Positions 10,351 through 20,735 of a stretch of DNA of 64,000 nucleotides are shown here, one piece after another; position 1 is the first letter of the stretch, and each line of letters starts with the position of its first letter. The translations under genes and the position numbers were made by a program. Origin of the DNA: Muscardinus avellanarius (taxonomy: Eukaryota; Chordata; Mammalia; Rodentia; Gliridae); assembly GCA_963383645.1 (NCBI GenBank), contig OY726558.1, forward strand, positions 185,249,634-185,313,633, in the 5' to 3' direction. Under the pieces are notes generated by a model that saw nothing but the letters and a program-made list of their open reading frames with translations, ran no database searches and was not told the origin of the DNA.

Positions 10351-11096
10351 GTTTTTTGTTTTTTAATTTTTATTGGTACATTGTATTTATACATTATAAT
10401 GAAGCAAAAAAACTTGTGTAGACATAAATACACACATCACCCAGCCAGCCCCCACCCAGTCCCCATTCCACTCCCTCCCCATCCCTCCCTCTCATGCTTG
10501 GTTTAGTGGTTGACTATGATATGAATAAGTACATCATGCACTTTAAAGAGTTTCCTTCTCTCCCCCTCCCATCCCCACACTTAGGTTGCCTTATTTGCTC
10601 CTCTATAGGATCTCCTTTTTCACCTGGAGTTCCTCCTATGACCCCTTTCACCTTAGCTTTCACATATTAGGGAAAGCATCTGAGTCCTTACATTTTGTGA
10701 CTGACTAATCTTGCTTAGCATAATGTCCTCCAGTTCTATCAATTTCCCCGTAAATGCTGCAATTCTGGTTTTTTATGGCTGAGTAAACTTCCATTGTGTA
10801 CATATCCCACAGTTTTGTAATCCATTCATCTCTTGATGGACATCTTGGCTGGTTCCATACTTTGGCAATGGTGAATTGTGCAGCTATGAACATAGATACA
10901 CATGAATTAGTTTGGTAGTTTGGCTTCCTTTCTTTTGAGTAGATACCCAGAAGTGGTATTGCTGGATCGAATGTAGATTTGTTCCCATTCTTCTGAGGAT
11001 TCTCCATTTTGCTTTCCAAAGTGTTTGCACTGATTTGCAATCCCACCAACAACACTGGAGAAGATATGGAGAAGTGGGAACTCTAAAATATTGTTG
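10351..11096 (-). mobile_element. 5'-truncated L1 with 5' inversion, nested in a SINE
   Basis: The plus strand starts with T-rich tail and antisense 3' UTR, then antisense ORF2 3' end. On the minus strand, 10705-11052 gives the decayed C-terminus of L1 ORF2p, a reverse transcriptase/endonuclease protein; motifs TIAKVWNQP, CPSRDEWI and YTMEVYSAIK are visible. From about 11053 to 11096 the sequence flips to sense ('gaagatatggagaagtgggaactctaaaatattgttggtgg'), which in L1 lies just upstream of the antisense part. This is a twin-priming inversion. TSD gtgggacactgtttt / gtgggaccctgtttt (10341-10355, 11097-11111) differs at one base. Confidence 0.93.
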
Positions 11097-11190
11097 GTGG
11101 GACCCTGTTTTAAAATAAGGAATAGAAAATAGGACTGGGGGTGTAGCTCAGAAGTAGAATTCCCCTTGTTTTCATCCTCAGTGCCACACA
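11097..11190 (+). mobile_element. B1-dID SINE, 3' part after L1
   Basis: Linker 'taaaataaggaatagaaaataggactgggggtgtagctcagaagtagaattcccc' and end 'cctcagtgccacac' complete the SINE begun at 10234. The SINE is thus older than the L1. Confidence 0.93.
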
Positions 11191-11232
<42 letters not shown>

Positions 11233-11250
11233 TAACAATAATAATAAATA
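11191..11250 (+). repeat. (AAT)n microsatellite
   Basis: About 14 AAT units to 11232, then imperfect units. It is the tail of the split SINE. Confidence 0.95.
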
Positions 11251-11400
11251 ATTTCAGGAGGTAAAAGACAATGAACTGTGGTACATTGGCTAATTAAATT
11301 TTGTGTCACATTAATAAACCATGCAAAGTAATAAAATATGGATACCAGACCCAAATATATACATGGTATACTTTTTTATTTTATGTTTTAAACATTATTT

Positions 11401-11619
11401 ATTTATTTATTTATCTAGTGGTACTTGGGATTGAACCCAAGGGCATTTTACCTTTGAGCTACACCCCAGCCCTATTTTTTTATTCTTTTTATTTTGAAAC
11501 ATGGTTTCACTAAGTCGTAGAGGGCCTCACTAAGTTAGTTGAGGCTGGCTGCAAACCTGGATCCTCCCAACTCAGCCTCCCAAGTACTGAGATTACAAGC
11601 ACATGCCACCATGCCTGGC
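11401..11619 (-). mobile_element. B1-dID SINE, antisense, with TSD
   Basis: (TTTA)n tail, 'gtggtacttgggattgaacccaagggcattttacctttgagctacacccc' and B1 half to 'ccatgcctggc'. Flanked by ttttaaacattattt (11386-11400) and ttttaaacactattt (11620-11634), a 15-bp TSD with one mismatch. Confidence 0.95.
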
Positions 11620-11964
11620 TTTTAAACACTATTTAAATGCTATCATTATTTCTCTATCTCATATTGACATAAAAGGAAGTCATAGAGAATGATTTTTACA
11701 CATACATTGTATATCAAGATATGCAAAATATCCTACCTTTCTTGATTTCTAGTAAATCTACCAAGATTTAGAACTACACCTAATTATTAATATGTAACAA
11801 TGAAATAATAAGCATGCACCTCTTTGTGGGTCATGATTATTTATTGTTTAACTAAAGGATTTTTTAATGCTCACATTATTCTAGTGTTTCCATGGACTGT
11901 TTAAAACGTTTGGGGTGCCTTATTACAATTGAAGCTTATTATATCTCAGTCATGGTTCCAAGAG

Positions 11965-12075
11965 CTTTTCATACATTAAGGCATCTGATCCTCATAACAT
12001 GCAACGAGTTAGGTGTTACTGTCCACATAAAACAGGGGAGGAAACTGAGGAAGAAAATAACTTTTCTTAGGTCAT
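11965..12075 (-). mobile_element. MIR remnant, antisense
   Basis: 'catctgatcctcataacatgcaacgagttaggtgttactgtccacataaaacaggggaggaaactgagg ... cttttcttaggtcata' matches the core of the tRNA-derived MIR SINE in antisense. Confidence 0.75.
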
Positions 12076-12365
12076 AGGATGAGGCCTCAGAGCCTGTCCT
12101 CAAAAATGCCACATGGCTCTGACTATCAAATGGATAAAACCTGAAGTAGAATGAGACATTGCTAACTTGTCTTTTTGTATATTTGCAACTTAAATCTTCA
12201 GTACTAACAGGCAGATAAGATACAAGGAGAAACTCTTATCTCTCTGAGTCTCAGTGCAAGAAACACATATATTTAAAAATTAAATGTCTTCTCAAAGCTA
12301 GATGAAATGAGAATAATTCCATGGACTGGTTTAACACATTTATCTCTAAAATTAGATTAAAACAA

Positions 12366-12580
12366 GCTGGGCGTGGTGGTGCACGCTTGTAATCCCAGCA
12401 TTCAGGAGGCAGAGACCCAGAGGATCGCAGTTCGTGGACAGCCTCAACTACTTAGGCCCTTTGCAACTCAGTGAAACCCAGTTTCAAAATAAAGAATAAA
12501 AAATACGGCAGGGGTTATAGCCTGGAGGTCAAATGCCCCTGGGTTCCATCCCCAGACCCACCAAAAAAAAAAAAAAAAAA
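12366..12580 (+). mobile_element. B1-dID SINE with poly-A and TSD
   Basis: Composite copy with a small deletion in 'caactacttaggccctttg', ending in 'cagacccacc' and an 18-nt A-run. TSD agattaaaaca is exact at 12354-12364 and 12581-12591. Confidence 0.95.
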
Positions 12581-12817
12581 AGATTAAAACATACGTAAAC
12601 AGAGTTTTATGTCAAGACTGTTACTTGTATTTCTTTGCAAAACAGAACAAAACAAACCACAGCAAGCTGGTAACAGCAGAAATGCCAGGAGAATAAAGGC
12701 AAATTTTCATATCCTATTGTGGAGTTGAGGAAACATGCTCTATAAATTATAGACAGATAAATTTTGTGTCACTACCTTGCAAAAATCTCAAATGCGTTAT
12801 AAGAAACTTTACCAGAA

Positions 12818-12905
12818 AAGGACCTGGCATGTTGCTCCATGATAGAGCACTTTCTTAGCGTGCCCGTGACCCTGCGGTCAAGTCCCAGTATGCTGACCCC
12901 TCCAA
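12818..12905 (+). mobile_element. ID element (tRNA-derived SINE)
   Basis: 'gacctggcatgttgctccatgatagagcactttcttagcgtgcccgtgaccctgcggtcaagtcccagtatgctgacccc' then A-rich. It shows the ID-type layout (A box 'gctccatgatagagc', B box 'ggtcaagtcc') without a B1 half. It is not a tRNA gene, because the cloverleaf is incomplete. Confidence 0.75.
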
Positions 12906-13474
12906 AAATGTTTTCCAAAGAAAAGTGATGTGTGTTCTTTTAAATGGCTGTACTTTAAATCTCTGAGAATAAGGAGTGTATCCTCTCCCCCTCTCTCTCT
13001 CCAAATGATATTAAGGGTTTATTAGCTACTAAACTAACAAATTATCAAAAAATTTAAATGGCCATGTCTCATCTGACACGGCTGATTTCACATTGTTCTC
13101 TATGTGTCTGAGCCTTCATTTATGTGTTCATTGAAGAAATCATTATTGAGCTTCTTCCTTTTCCGGCCAACACATTCCAAGAACTGGAATCTCATGAACA
13201 GGCTCACTCTCTGATAGATAGAGTACCAATGTCACAAACTTGAGCTTGCAGATTGTATGCATGTCATTTGCAGAACTGTTCTGCCTTTATCATTCAAATC
13301 AATATTTGGAGGTTTATAACTTACTTTAATATGAAGATATAGTGAGTTTTTTATTATTTTGTTGGCCCGATTTTTTTAATCATCATTGCCTTCATCACCA
13401 CTACCAACCTTATTGAAAAAAATCCCAGGATGTGATGAGAGATATCAATGGTGTAAGTGTGGTCTCTGTGAGTG
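12906..13474. other. Unassigned DNA
   Basis: Contains a short CT-rich stretch (12985-13004). No gene or named repeat seen. Confidence 0.5.
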
Positions 13475-13530
13475 CAAGGAAGGAAGGAAGGGAGGGAGGG
13501 AAGGAGGAAGGAAGGAAAGAAGGAAGAAAA
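13475..13530 (+). repeat. (GGAA)n purine-rich repeat
   Basis: Imperfect GGAA/GGGA units, almost all purines on the plus strand. Confidence 0.93.
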
Positions 13531-13771
13531 AATAAAGAGCTTAATTAAACTCTGGGGGGAAAAATCAATCAACTATCCTCTGTGATAGACTTTCTCAGAT
13601 AGGGTCCTAGAGAAAACATCCAACATCTTCTCTACCTTGAGATGCAGCTCTTGGTTAATAGCATACATTTTAATGAATGAATGACTGAATGAACATGTGT
13701 TTCTAAGGTAATGTTGGAATGCCATTGCTCTACTTCATTTCAAGTCACTGAGACTTTTTAAATACAAGAAC

Positions 13772-13885
13772 TTAAATTTTGAACTCAGACTGCTTGGCTG
13801 TGAATCCTGGGTCCACCATATTTTGTGTGACTTTTGCCAAGGGGCACAGTAGTTTTAAACCTCAGTTTCTTCACAAGTCCATAGC
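13772..13885 (+). mobile_element. MIR remnant
   Basis: 'gaactcagactgcttggctgtgaatcctgggtccaccatattttgtgtgacttttgcc ... aaacctcagtttcttcac' follows the MIR order (B box, then 'gtgtgacc', then 'cctcagtttc'). Confidence 0.8.
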
Positions 13886-14118
13886 TTTTTGGCTTCATGC
13901 ATTTCTCGTGGGTCAAGACTACTACCTAGAAACTAGCCATCTGATACCTTGCTTACTTCATCTAGTTGGTTTCTGAGCAAATTGTGATATGTTATAAAGT
14001 ATATAATTTCATTTCTCTAATAATGTAATATCTGGTTTTCTGATACTATATAAACTTATAACTATAGCTAAGTGAAAGCTACTTCGAGAAAATAAGTTGC
14101 TAGGTAAGGTAAATTTTA

Positions 14119-14326
14119 TTTATTTGTTTTTTTTAAGTCTGGGGATGGAACCCAGGGGCATTCAACCTTCGAGCTACACCCCCTGCCCTATTTTGTATTT
14201 TGAAACAGGTCTCATTGACTTGCAGAGGGCCTCACTAAGTAGCTTTGGCTATCCACAAACCACAATCCTCTGGTCTCAGTCTCCCAAATGCTGGGATTAC
14301 AGGCATGCACCACCATGCCCGGCTTA
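14119..14326 (-). mobile_element. B1-dID SINE, antisense, exact TSD
   Basis: 'tctggggatggaacccaggggcattcaaccttcgagctacaccccctgccc' and the B1 half to 'caccaccatgcccggctt'. TSD aaggtaaatttta exact at 14106-14118 and 14327-14339. Confidence 0.96.
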
Positions 14327-14586
14327 AAGGTAAATTTTAATCAATCTCTTCCGTATAAGGCACTGATATTCCTTACGCCTTAAGTGCCAACAGTTGAATA
14401 GTAATTATTCTGACCTGTAAAAAAGGAAAAATCATAAGGTTAAGAGAAATAGGTAGATAAGTAAGGGCAGAGACAGAGACTGAAATATAACTTAATACAG
14501 TGCCTATATATATAAATGTCCAGTGAATGGGACTAATTTTTAGCCACTATCATTAGATTATTGAAGATCAAGTTTCACTTTGTACT

Positions 14587-14631
14587 TTTCCAGCCAAATT
14601 TGGCTGGAAATGAGCTCTAGGGAGCTCATTT
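14587..14631. repeat. Two adjoining hairpins
   Basis: A perfect 24-nt palindrome spans 14587-14610 (centre aaa|ttt). It is overlapped by a second inverted repeat with 10-bp arms 14608-14617 and 14622-14631 around the loop tagg. The two share the bases aaa at 14608-14610. Confidence 0.95.
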
Positions 14632-15315
14632 TAGGGGCAACATCAGTAAAATAGAATGTGAAGTGCTTGGGCCATAAACTCCACTAGTATTCATTTTCTA
14701 TCACTTTTCAGTGAAAATTATTAAGTGGATGGATGGAAAGAAGACACATAGACACTAAGGTCCTCATTATCTTCCTGCAATATGTTTGTTTTATCACTGT
14801 TGTTTCTGTTGTTCACAACCTGCTTTTAAGGGTTAAAATAACTAGATTAGAAATTACAGTGGAGGAGAATCAGCTATCAGTTACTACAAAAATATTTTCG
14901 GGTTAAAGATTGTATTGAACTTCATGAGGACTTGCAAATAACAAATAAGCAATGAGCTTGCTTTTGTTTTCACTTTTCTGAATTCACTGATATGTTTTTG
15001 TGGGACAATTACTTCCTGCTCTTGACTGCCTGCCTCCTGTGCTGGACCTATGTTATGCAACGACACAGCAGATAACGCAGAAGTCCTAGCTCACTCACGT
15101 GCCTCTTACTTTCTATGGGGTGTAAAAGACTTGTAAAGGGCCTTGCCCCAAGTCCCCCAACTGGTCCTCACCTGAAGGAAGAGGGCTTTCTTTTCTCATG
15201 TCCCTGCATCACTGAAGCCCACCCATCATTAATAAATGTCTCTGAAACAGGAAGTGGGCATAACCCTAGAAAGGAGCAGGCAGAATAAAAATAGTGGTGG
15301 GAAAGGGTTTGCCTT
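14632..15315. other. Unassigned DNA
   Basis: No gene, exon or named repeat that I can support. Confidence 0.5.
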
Positions 15316-15725
15316 AGTATAATTTCCATGGCTACATTAAAGTCCCTGAGACAGGACACTTTATAAAGTAAACTGGTTTATTTAGTTCTCAGTTCTGGAG
15401 TTCAAAATTATGGTGCCGCCATCTGCTTGGCTCTTGTTGGGGTTTCTTTGTGGATGTCATCACAATGCAGTTAAGAGTGTCAAGAAGCACATGCAGATTG
15501 GGGAACTAAGGGAGGATCCAGGTTCCCTTATGATAATCCATTTCCACAATAATTAATCCAGCTTGTGAGAGCCACATTAATGTTTTCTAGGGAATGCTCC
15601 CAATAGCCTAATAATCTTCCTCAAGGCCTCACATCTTGGAGACTTCACCACCTCTTAACACTGACTAGGAACACACTCCCAGGACCTGTGCCTCTTGGAG
15701 CCATAGCAGGGCTCAATGCCTGTTG
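15316..15725 (-). mobile_element. MaLR-type LTR, antisense
   Basis: 'tagtataatttccatggctacattaaagtccctgag', 'ctggtttatttagttctcagttctggag', 'ctcttgttggggtttc', 'ggaactaagggagg', 'taatccagcttgtgag', 'cttcctcaaggcctcacatcttgg ... accacctcttaacac'. This is the antisense order of rodent MaLR LTRs. No internal sequence is attached. Confidence 0.65.
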
Positions 15726-15879
15726 CAATAGGGAAATCCTTTAGTTGGCTGGATGGACTCCTTTTGGAGTCAATTATGCCTTTCATACAGAACCCTGTGT
15801 CAATTTCTCAATCTTAATTACCTTTTCTGTGAGTGGCTTCAAACTCCTTTTCGGCCTCATCTCCACTGGCAGGTATTTA

Positions 15880-16160
15880 ATATCCCCAAAATTGACTGCT
15901 TCCCCCACTGGCCTTTGTGCTGCAGGATTGCCCCTGAAAACTCTGGCTGCCACCTGCCTGCATCCCCATTTCCTTCCATATTCAATTCAAATCCTCCCTT
16001 CTTCATGAAGACATAATTGGTCTCATCAGTGATCCTTTTCTTTTCTCTTTTTGAAGCTCCCTCATGGCACCTGGGGCATTTCTTCTGGTATAACTGATGG
16101 CATATTTTATTTTGATTATCGATGTTCTCAACTAACTCCACATGCTAGTCCATTAACGTA
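15880..16160 (+). mobile_element. L2-like LINE remnant
   Basis: 'caattcaaatcctcccttcttcatgaagacataattggtctcatcagtgatcc ... ttgaagctccctcatggcacctggggc' resembles the conserved 3' end of L2, an ancient LINE. It is diverged and the borders are rough. The overlapping open frames of about 90 codons are chance frames. Confidence 0.5.
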
Positions 16161-16880
16161 AGAAGTCATGGTCAGAGTTATCCATCTTTATTGCCCCCAA
16201 AATGCCTAGTACATTTCCTTGAAACTACTAAGTCTTCTCGAAATATTTTAAATGGAATGTATGCTTTTACCGAATCTATATTCATGGAATATGTTCCCAC
16301 TTATTTACTGACTGATGCATTACTTTTCGTTCCTGCACCATTGTTACCATATTTTCACATTGATTATATTTCTTATTCTAAAGTAAATAAAGTGACAGTA
16401 ATATGCATTTAGCCTGTAGTTCAAAGGAAAGGCTAATTAAATAAATAAACATTATATTTCTTATTTTTTGAATTCAAAACTATTGCTAAAATGTATTTTT
16501 AAGCAATACAACACATTTTCTACATTCCAGCTTTCTCAAGAATGTTGCTGAAATTAGCATTAACTTCCACTCTCAGTGTTAACCCAATCTATTTGAGATC
16601 CTGTCTAGTGAGCTTCTTTTGAAAAACAATTCAAAAGAGTTCCTTGACACAGTAGTACAAACCTCTCCCTCTCCACAATAGTCCTCAGATGGCACTTTTC
16701 ACACAAGTAGTACTAGAGATGAAAGGAAGTTCTAGAGAGAAGTGTTTTTTGTTGATGTTGTTACCGAAGAGTGATGTGTGCAGAGTAACCTCTGGCCTTA
16801 AAGAAATTGAAGTAAGGAGGAATATTACTAAGTGCCCTGGAATTAATTCTGCTAACTTTCTTAATATTTAATTTCACATA
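16161..16880. other. Unassigned DNA
   Basis: AT-rich, no gene or repeat named. Confidence 0.5.
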
Positions 16881-17076
16881 TGTGTTAGTTTTCTGGAAAT
16901 ATGAAAAAACACCTGAGATAAGAAACCTAAAAGAGGTCAAGATTTATTCTGGCTTACAGTGTCAGTCTGCCAATCCAGGTGTTATTTTGGACCTGTGGTG
17001 AGGCGGAATCATGGTGAGGAGCACATGGTGGTTGGAAGCTACACATCACCTGGTGGGTGGTCAACAAAGAGAAAGT

Positions 17077-17143
<67 letters not shown>

Positions 17144-17495
17144 AGGAGGAGGAGGAGGAGGAGGAGGAGGAGGAGGAGGAGGAGGAGGAGGAGGAGGAGG
17201 AGGAGGAGGAGAAGAAGAAGAAGAAGAAGAAGAAGAAGAAGAAGAAGAAGAAGAAGAAGAAGAAGAAGAAGAAGCAGCAGCAGCAGCGGAGGAAGAAAGG
17301 AGAGGAGAGGAGAGGAGAGGAGGGATCAGGCATCCAATATGAATTTCAAGACTATACCACCAATGACCTACTTTCTCCATCTTGGCCTCATAAATTTTTC
17401 ACCACCTCTCAAAAGAGCCAGCAGCTGGGGACCAGGCCTCAACCCATGAGGTTTCAGTAGACACATAACATCCAAACTATATCAACACGAGCCTT
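16881..17495 (-). mobile_element. MaLR-type LTR, antisense, with internal microsatellite
   Basis: Left end 'tatgtgttagttttctggaaatatgaaaaaacacctgag', then 'gaggtcaagatttattctggcttacag', 'gtggtgaggcggaatcatggtgaggagcacatggtgg'. Right end 'cacctctcaaaagagccagcagctggggaccaggcctcaacccatgaggtttcagtagacac'. About 245 bp of expanded purine repeat sits where such LTRs normally carry a short GA-rich run. Confidence 0.7.
17077..17322 (+). repeat. Compound polypurine microsatellite
   Basis: Order: (GA)29 at 17081-17138, (GGA)22 at 17145-17210, (GAA)21 at 17211-17273, (GCA)4 at 17274-17285, then AGGAG-type units to about 17322. Bases 17077-17274 are an unbroken run of 198 purines. All long frames here (poly-Glu/Lys, poly-Arg, poly-Ser) are repeat translations, not proteins. 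Confidence 0.98.
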
Positions 17496-17639
17496 TATGA
17501 TCCATCGTACTTCTCGTCTAGCTCAGTTGAGGCTGGCATTTCTGAGTTCCTACTATCTCAGATATGGCAGGATAACAACATCAGTGTCAATTAGATGGGA
17601 ATTAGTCTACACTGAAAATATGTTGGTAAAGGGAAACAA

Positions 17640-18090
17640 AATTAGACTGTGGCCCAGGCTCTCAACTTAAAAAAGCAATCCTAGCTTTGTCTCTTTTAAT
17701 TATATTTTTGTTCTCAATCTGCTTCCATGCTGTCAGTCCCCAAATCCTCATGATCTTCCTCTTCTGTATGTCCAGAACCCAGTCCTTTCTGCTAACCTTG
17801 CTTGTCTCTCTCATGCCCTACCCACCTCTAACTGATTGTAGTGCAGATTCCTATTGGTCTGTTTGACAGTGGAATGGAAATCCTTCTACCTCTCCCTCAT
17901 TTTGCTGCTTAATTGGTCTCTTAAGTATTCCTTAGCTTGTCCCTGCCTTGGTAGATCCTCTAGGAGCTTCCCAGCCCACAGAATTTTACACTCATTTCTT
18001 CTTTCACTTCCAGGATCTCATTTTTTTCTGTCTTTCTTCCTCATCTTCGAATAATCTCTCCTCTTCCCCAAAGCACTACTTTTGCTACTG
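17640..18090. other. CT-rich ancient sequence, possibly L2-like
   Basis: Runs such as 'ctccctcattttgctgcttaattggtctctt' and 'cccagcccacagaattttacac' vaguely resemble old L2/MER 3' sequence. I cannot fix a family. Confidence 0.3.
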
Positions 18091-19724
18091 AGGAGAATAG
18101 CAAACTTCAACTGCTTCAACCAACTCATATTTTGTACCTACTCAAGATTATTTTCTAATGTAGTAACCAAAGACAGTATTCAAGTCTGGATTTTATTTTT
18201 CATCCTGATGGTATAGTAAGTTCTATCCAATCCTTCCTTTTTCTAATGAGCTCTGCTCCCCTGAAGCTTTTCTCTCCTATAGCTGTGTAATCTCAGTCTC
18301 TATAAAAAAGACTATTGAATGAGTAGGTGAATGAATGATGTGAGCCATTTACATTTTGGGTAATTTCATGGAATCAAGTGGAGAGATGTCTATAGATATT
18401 CCTTTCACTGTGTTATTATTAATTTTATGGAAGAGACTTGTTAAGTGTCAGTTTTAGCTAGAGGGAGGGAAGGGCACTAGTGATAAAGGGAAGCCTGGGC
18501 ATCAATTTTAAATGAAAGATCAGTTTGGTTCTGATTAGTGATTTTTTCTAGTCTTTTTGCCAACAACTTACAGAAAGAAATATATTTCACATTACAATTT
18601 AGTGTGTGCATGTATGCGTACGTGTGTGTAGTCATGGATTCATATGTTCAGTAAACATTTGATGAGTATTTACTTTAATACTATGAGCACTTATGTTCTA
18701 ATCTAGGGAGTTAAACATTAAATGAAGGAGATGTATTAGGAAGTCATAAGTGATACAAATAACGGATGAAAGATATATATGTATATACGCATGCATAATA
18801 TACACGCTTAAGAGTTTATCCTGATATGTTCAGATATATGTGAACTTATACCTCCCATACATATATATGTGTACACATATACATACTAAATTGAAAAAAG
18901 ACCTTTATAAAATTATATTTACCTTTACTATGGACAATACACTCTGTTTCTTTCTCTTTCATTTTCTGTTTCATTTCATTTTTTAAAATTCTGGTTGCAA
19001 CTGACTATATTGATTTTATGCCACACCAATATATTGAGAATCATGATCAGAAAAAATACTGGTTTACTAAGTAAAAGATATGTGACCACAGGTAGTCAAT
19101 ATCTTTATGAGTGGGTAGGCAGAGACTTCAGGGTTTTGTGGTTATTCCCATACAATTAATAAGAAATAGCTGTAGCACAAAATGTCCATATTTTAACAAA
19201 CTTTTCATATAAAATCAGGTAAACTCAATGTCATAATCTTCATCAGCTTTTCATTATTAAAGAGTCTAAAATATTCTCATTTGCAAATAAATTGAACATT
19301 TTCATGCCTATAATTATATAAGAAATTGCATCCTGGATTGCTACATAATTTTTAGAATACCATTCCATAAGGTAAAATTCTGGCTTCACTTTTGAGAATA
19401 AGACAATGGTAAAATTTAGATAATGATATTGACTTTTTGTTGGGGGCCGTGGCATGTGAAATAGTTACGACTTTGACAACAGAATTATATCTGCATTATA
19501 GCATGTTAAAATTGGATGAAAATTCAACTGTGTTTTCCACAAGTGATACTACTTACCATTTAGTAATTTCACTTAGTGTGTATCACCTAATGACTCAAAA
19601 GAAATATATTTTACTCATACTTTCTATGTTTGAGCTACAAATATATTTCAACTTGGAAAATACTCAGTATAGAACTAGAAATCAGAATCTTGGGAAAAAT
19701 AGAAAATGCTTTGAAAATGTTAAG
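18091..19724. other. Unassigned AT-rich DNA
   Basis: No gene found. Between about 18600 and 18900 there are short imperfect TG/TA stretches with small palindromes (for example around gtgtacac near 18870). Confidence 0.5.
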
Positions 19725-20225
19725 GTTTTATGGGTACTCCAGTTGTATCCATGTTCATCAAAATTGGTATGAGACACAACAGATGAGTGGGTTACAAAAT
19801 TATGGAATATACACACAATTAATTTTTTCTCAATAATAACACCAAAATTGTGTAATTTGCAGAAAAATGGATGACCAGGAGACCATTAAGTTAAGTGAGA
19901 TTAGCCAGTCACAGAAAGTGAAAGGTCTCTCATTTGGGAAAAATAGGGACTATTCAGAATCCCAGAGAGACTTTAGATAATGAAAGAAAAACACCGGTGG
20001 AGTAATAGAAAAGATCTAGGGGAAGCTGGAAGGAGATTTAATAAAGGAAACATTTTCATTAACATCATGTACATATGTGAAATAATCAATGCCAATCTCA
20101 ATATCATGTATGGGGAAGGGAGGAGTGGGGAGGGAGCTCACCAAGTACTGTGTGCATATATGTCCTCATCACTCTGAAGAACATTATGATGTCAGATTAC
20201 AATGCACCAACAACAGCCTATTAAC
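19725..20225 (+). mobile_element. L1 LINE 3' end, sense
   Basis: From 'gggtactccagttgtatccatgttcatc' (ORF2 3' end) through 'agaaaaatggatgaccaggagacc', 'aagtgagattagccagtcacagaaag' and the 3' UTR 'caatgccaatctcaatatcatgtatgggg' to 'acattatgatgtcagattacaatgcacc' and a short A-run. Reading frames are broken. It is 5'-truncated. Confidence 0.88.
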
Positions 20226-20648
20226 TTAAAAAAATTGGTGAAAAGACTTAATGATTTTTTTCATTGAAGTAATGACACTAATCAATAAATAATCAATTAT
20301 GCAGAACAAAATAGTACTTTTTCTTTTAAAGTTTTATGTTTATTTCATTTAGTGCTAATTTCCAGATAACACATAACTTTGCTTTTATATTTGTTCTAAG
20401 AATAATGAATAAGTCACCGTACCATATACCGGGCTATTTTTAATGAGAACAATAAAATAATTACACGAGGATAATTGTATAAACCGACTTGTTTATGACA
20501 TGCCTATTGAGAGCTATCATTTATTATATCATTTTGGGCAGACTCAATAATTGGTAGAGAATTGATGAAATTAAATTCCTCTTTGTCTTCTTTAAAGGTA
20601 ACCCATAACTGCCAGAATGGTGGTAAACTATAATGTCAAAGTTCACCT
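20226..20648. other. Unassigned AT-rich DNA
   Basis: No gene or repeat named. Confidence 0.5.
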
Positions 20649-20735
20649 AAGAGCGCTGGGGTTGCAGCTTAGTGAATGAATGTTTGCTTGCATGCACATG
20701 GCCCTGAGTCCCATCTTTAGAACCACAAAAGCAGT
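20649..20735 (+). mobile_element. ID element
   Basis: 'gagcgctggggttgcagcttagtgaatgaatgtttgcttgcatgcacatggccctgagtcccatctttagaacc' then A-rich; ID-type layout without B1. Diverged from a functional tRNA. Confidence 0.75.

Noticed and set aside
10705..11055. 116-codon minus-strand protein
   Set aside because: It is the decayed C-terminal end of L1 ORF2p in a 5'-truncated, inverted copy, not a host gene.
12818..12905. tRNA gene candidate
   Set aside because: It has A and B box-like blocks but an ID-element layout with an A-rich tail and no complete cloverleaf.
17011..17460. Open frames of 90-149 codons rich in Glu/Lys, Arg or Ser
   Set aside because: They are translations of a compound GA/GGA/GAA/GCA microsatellite, open in several frames on both strands.
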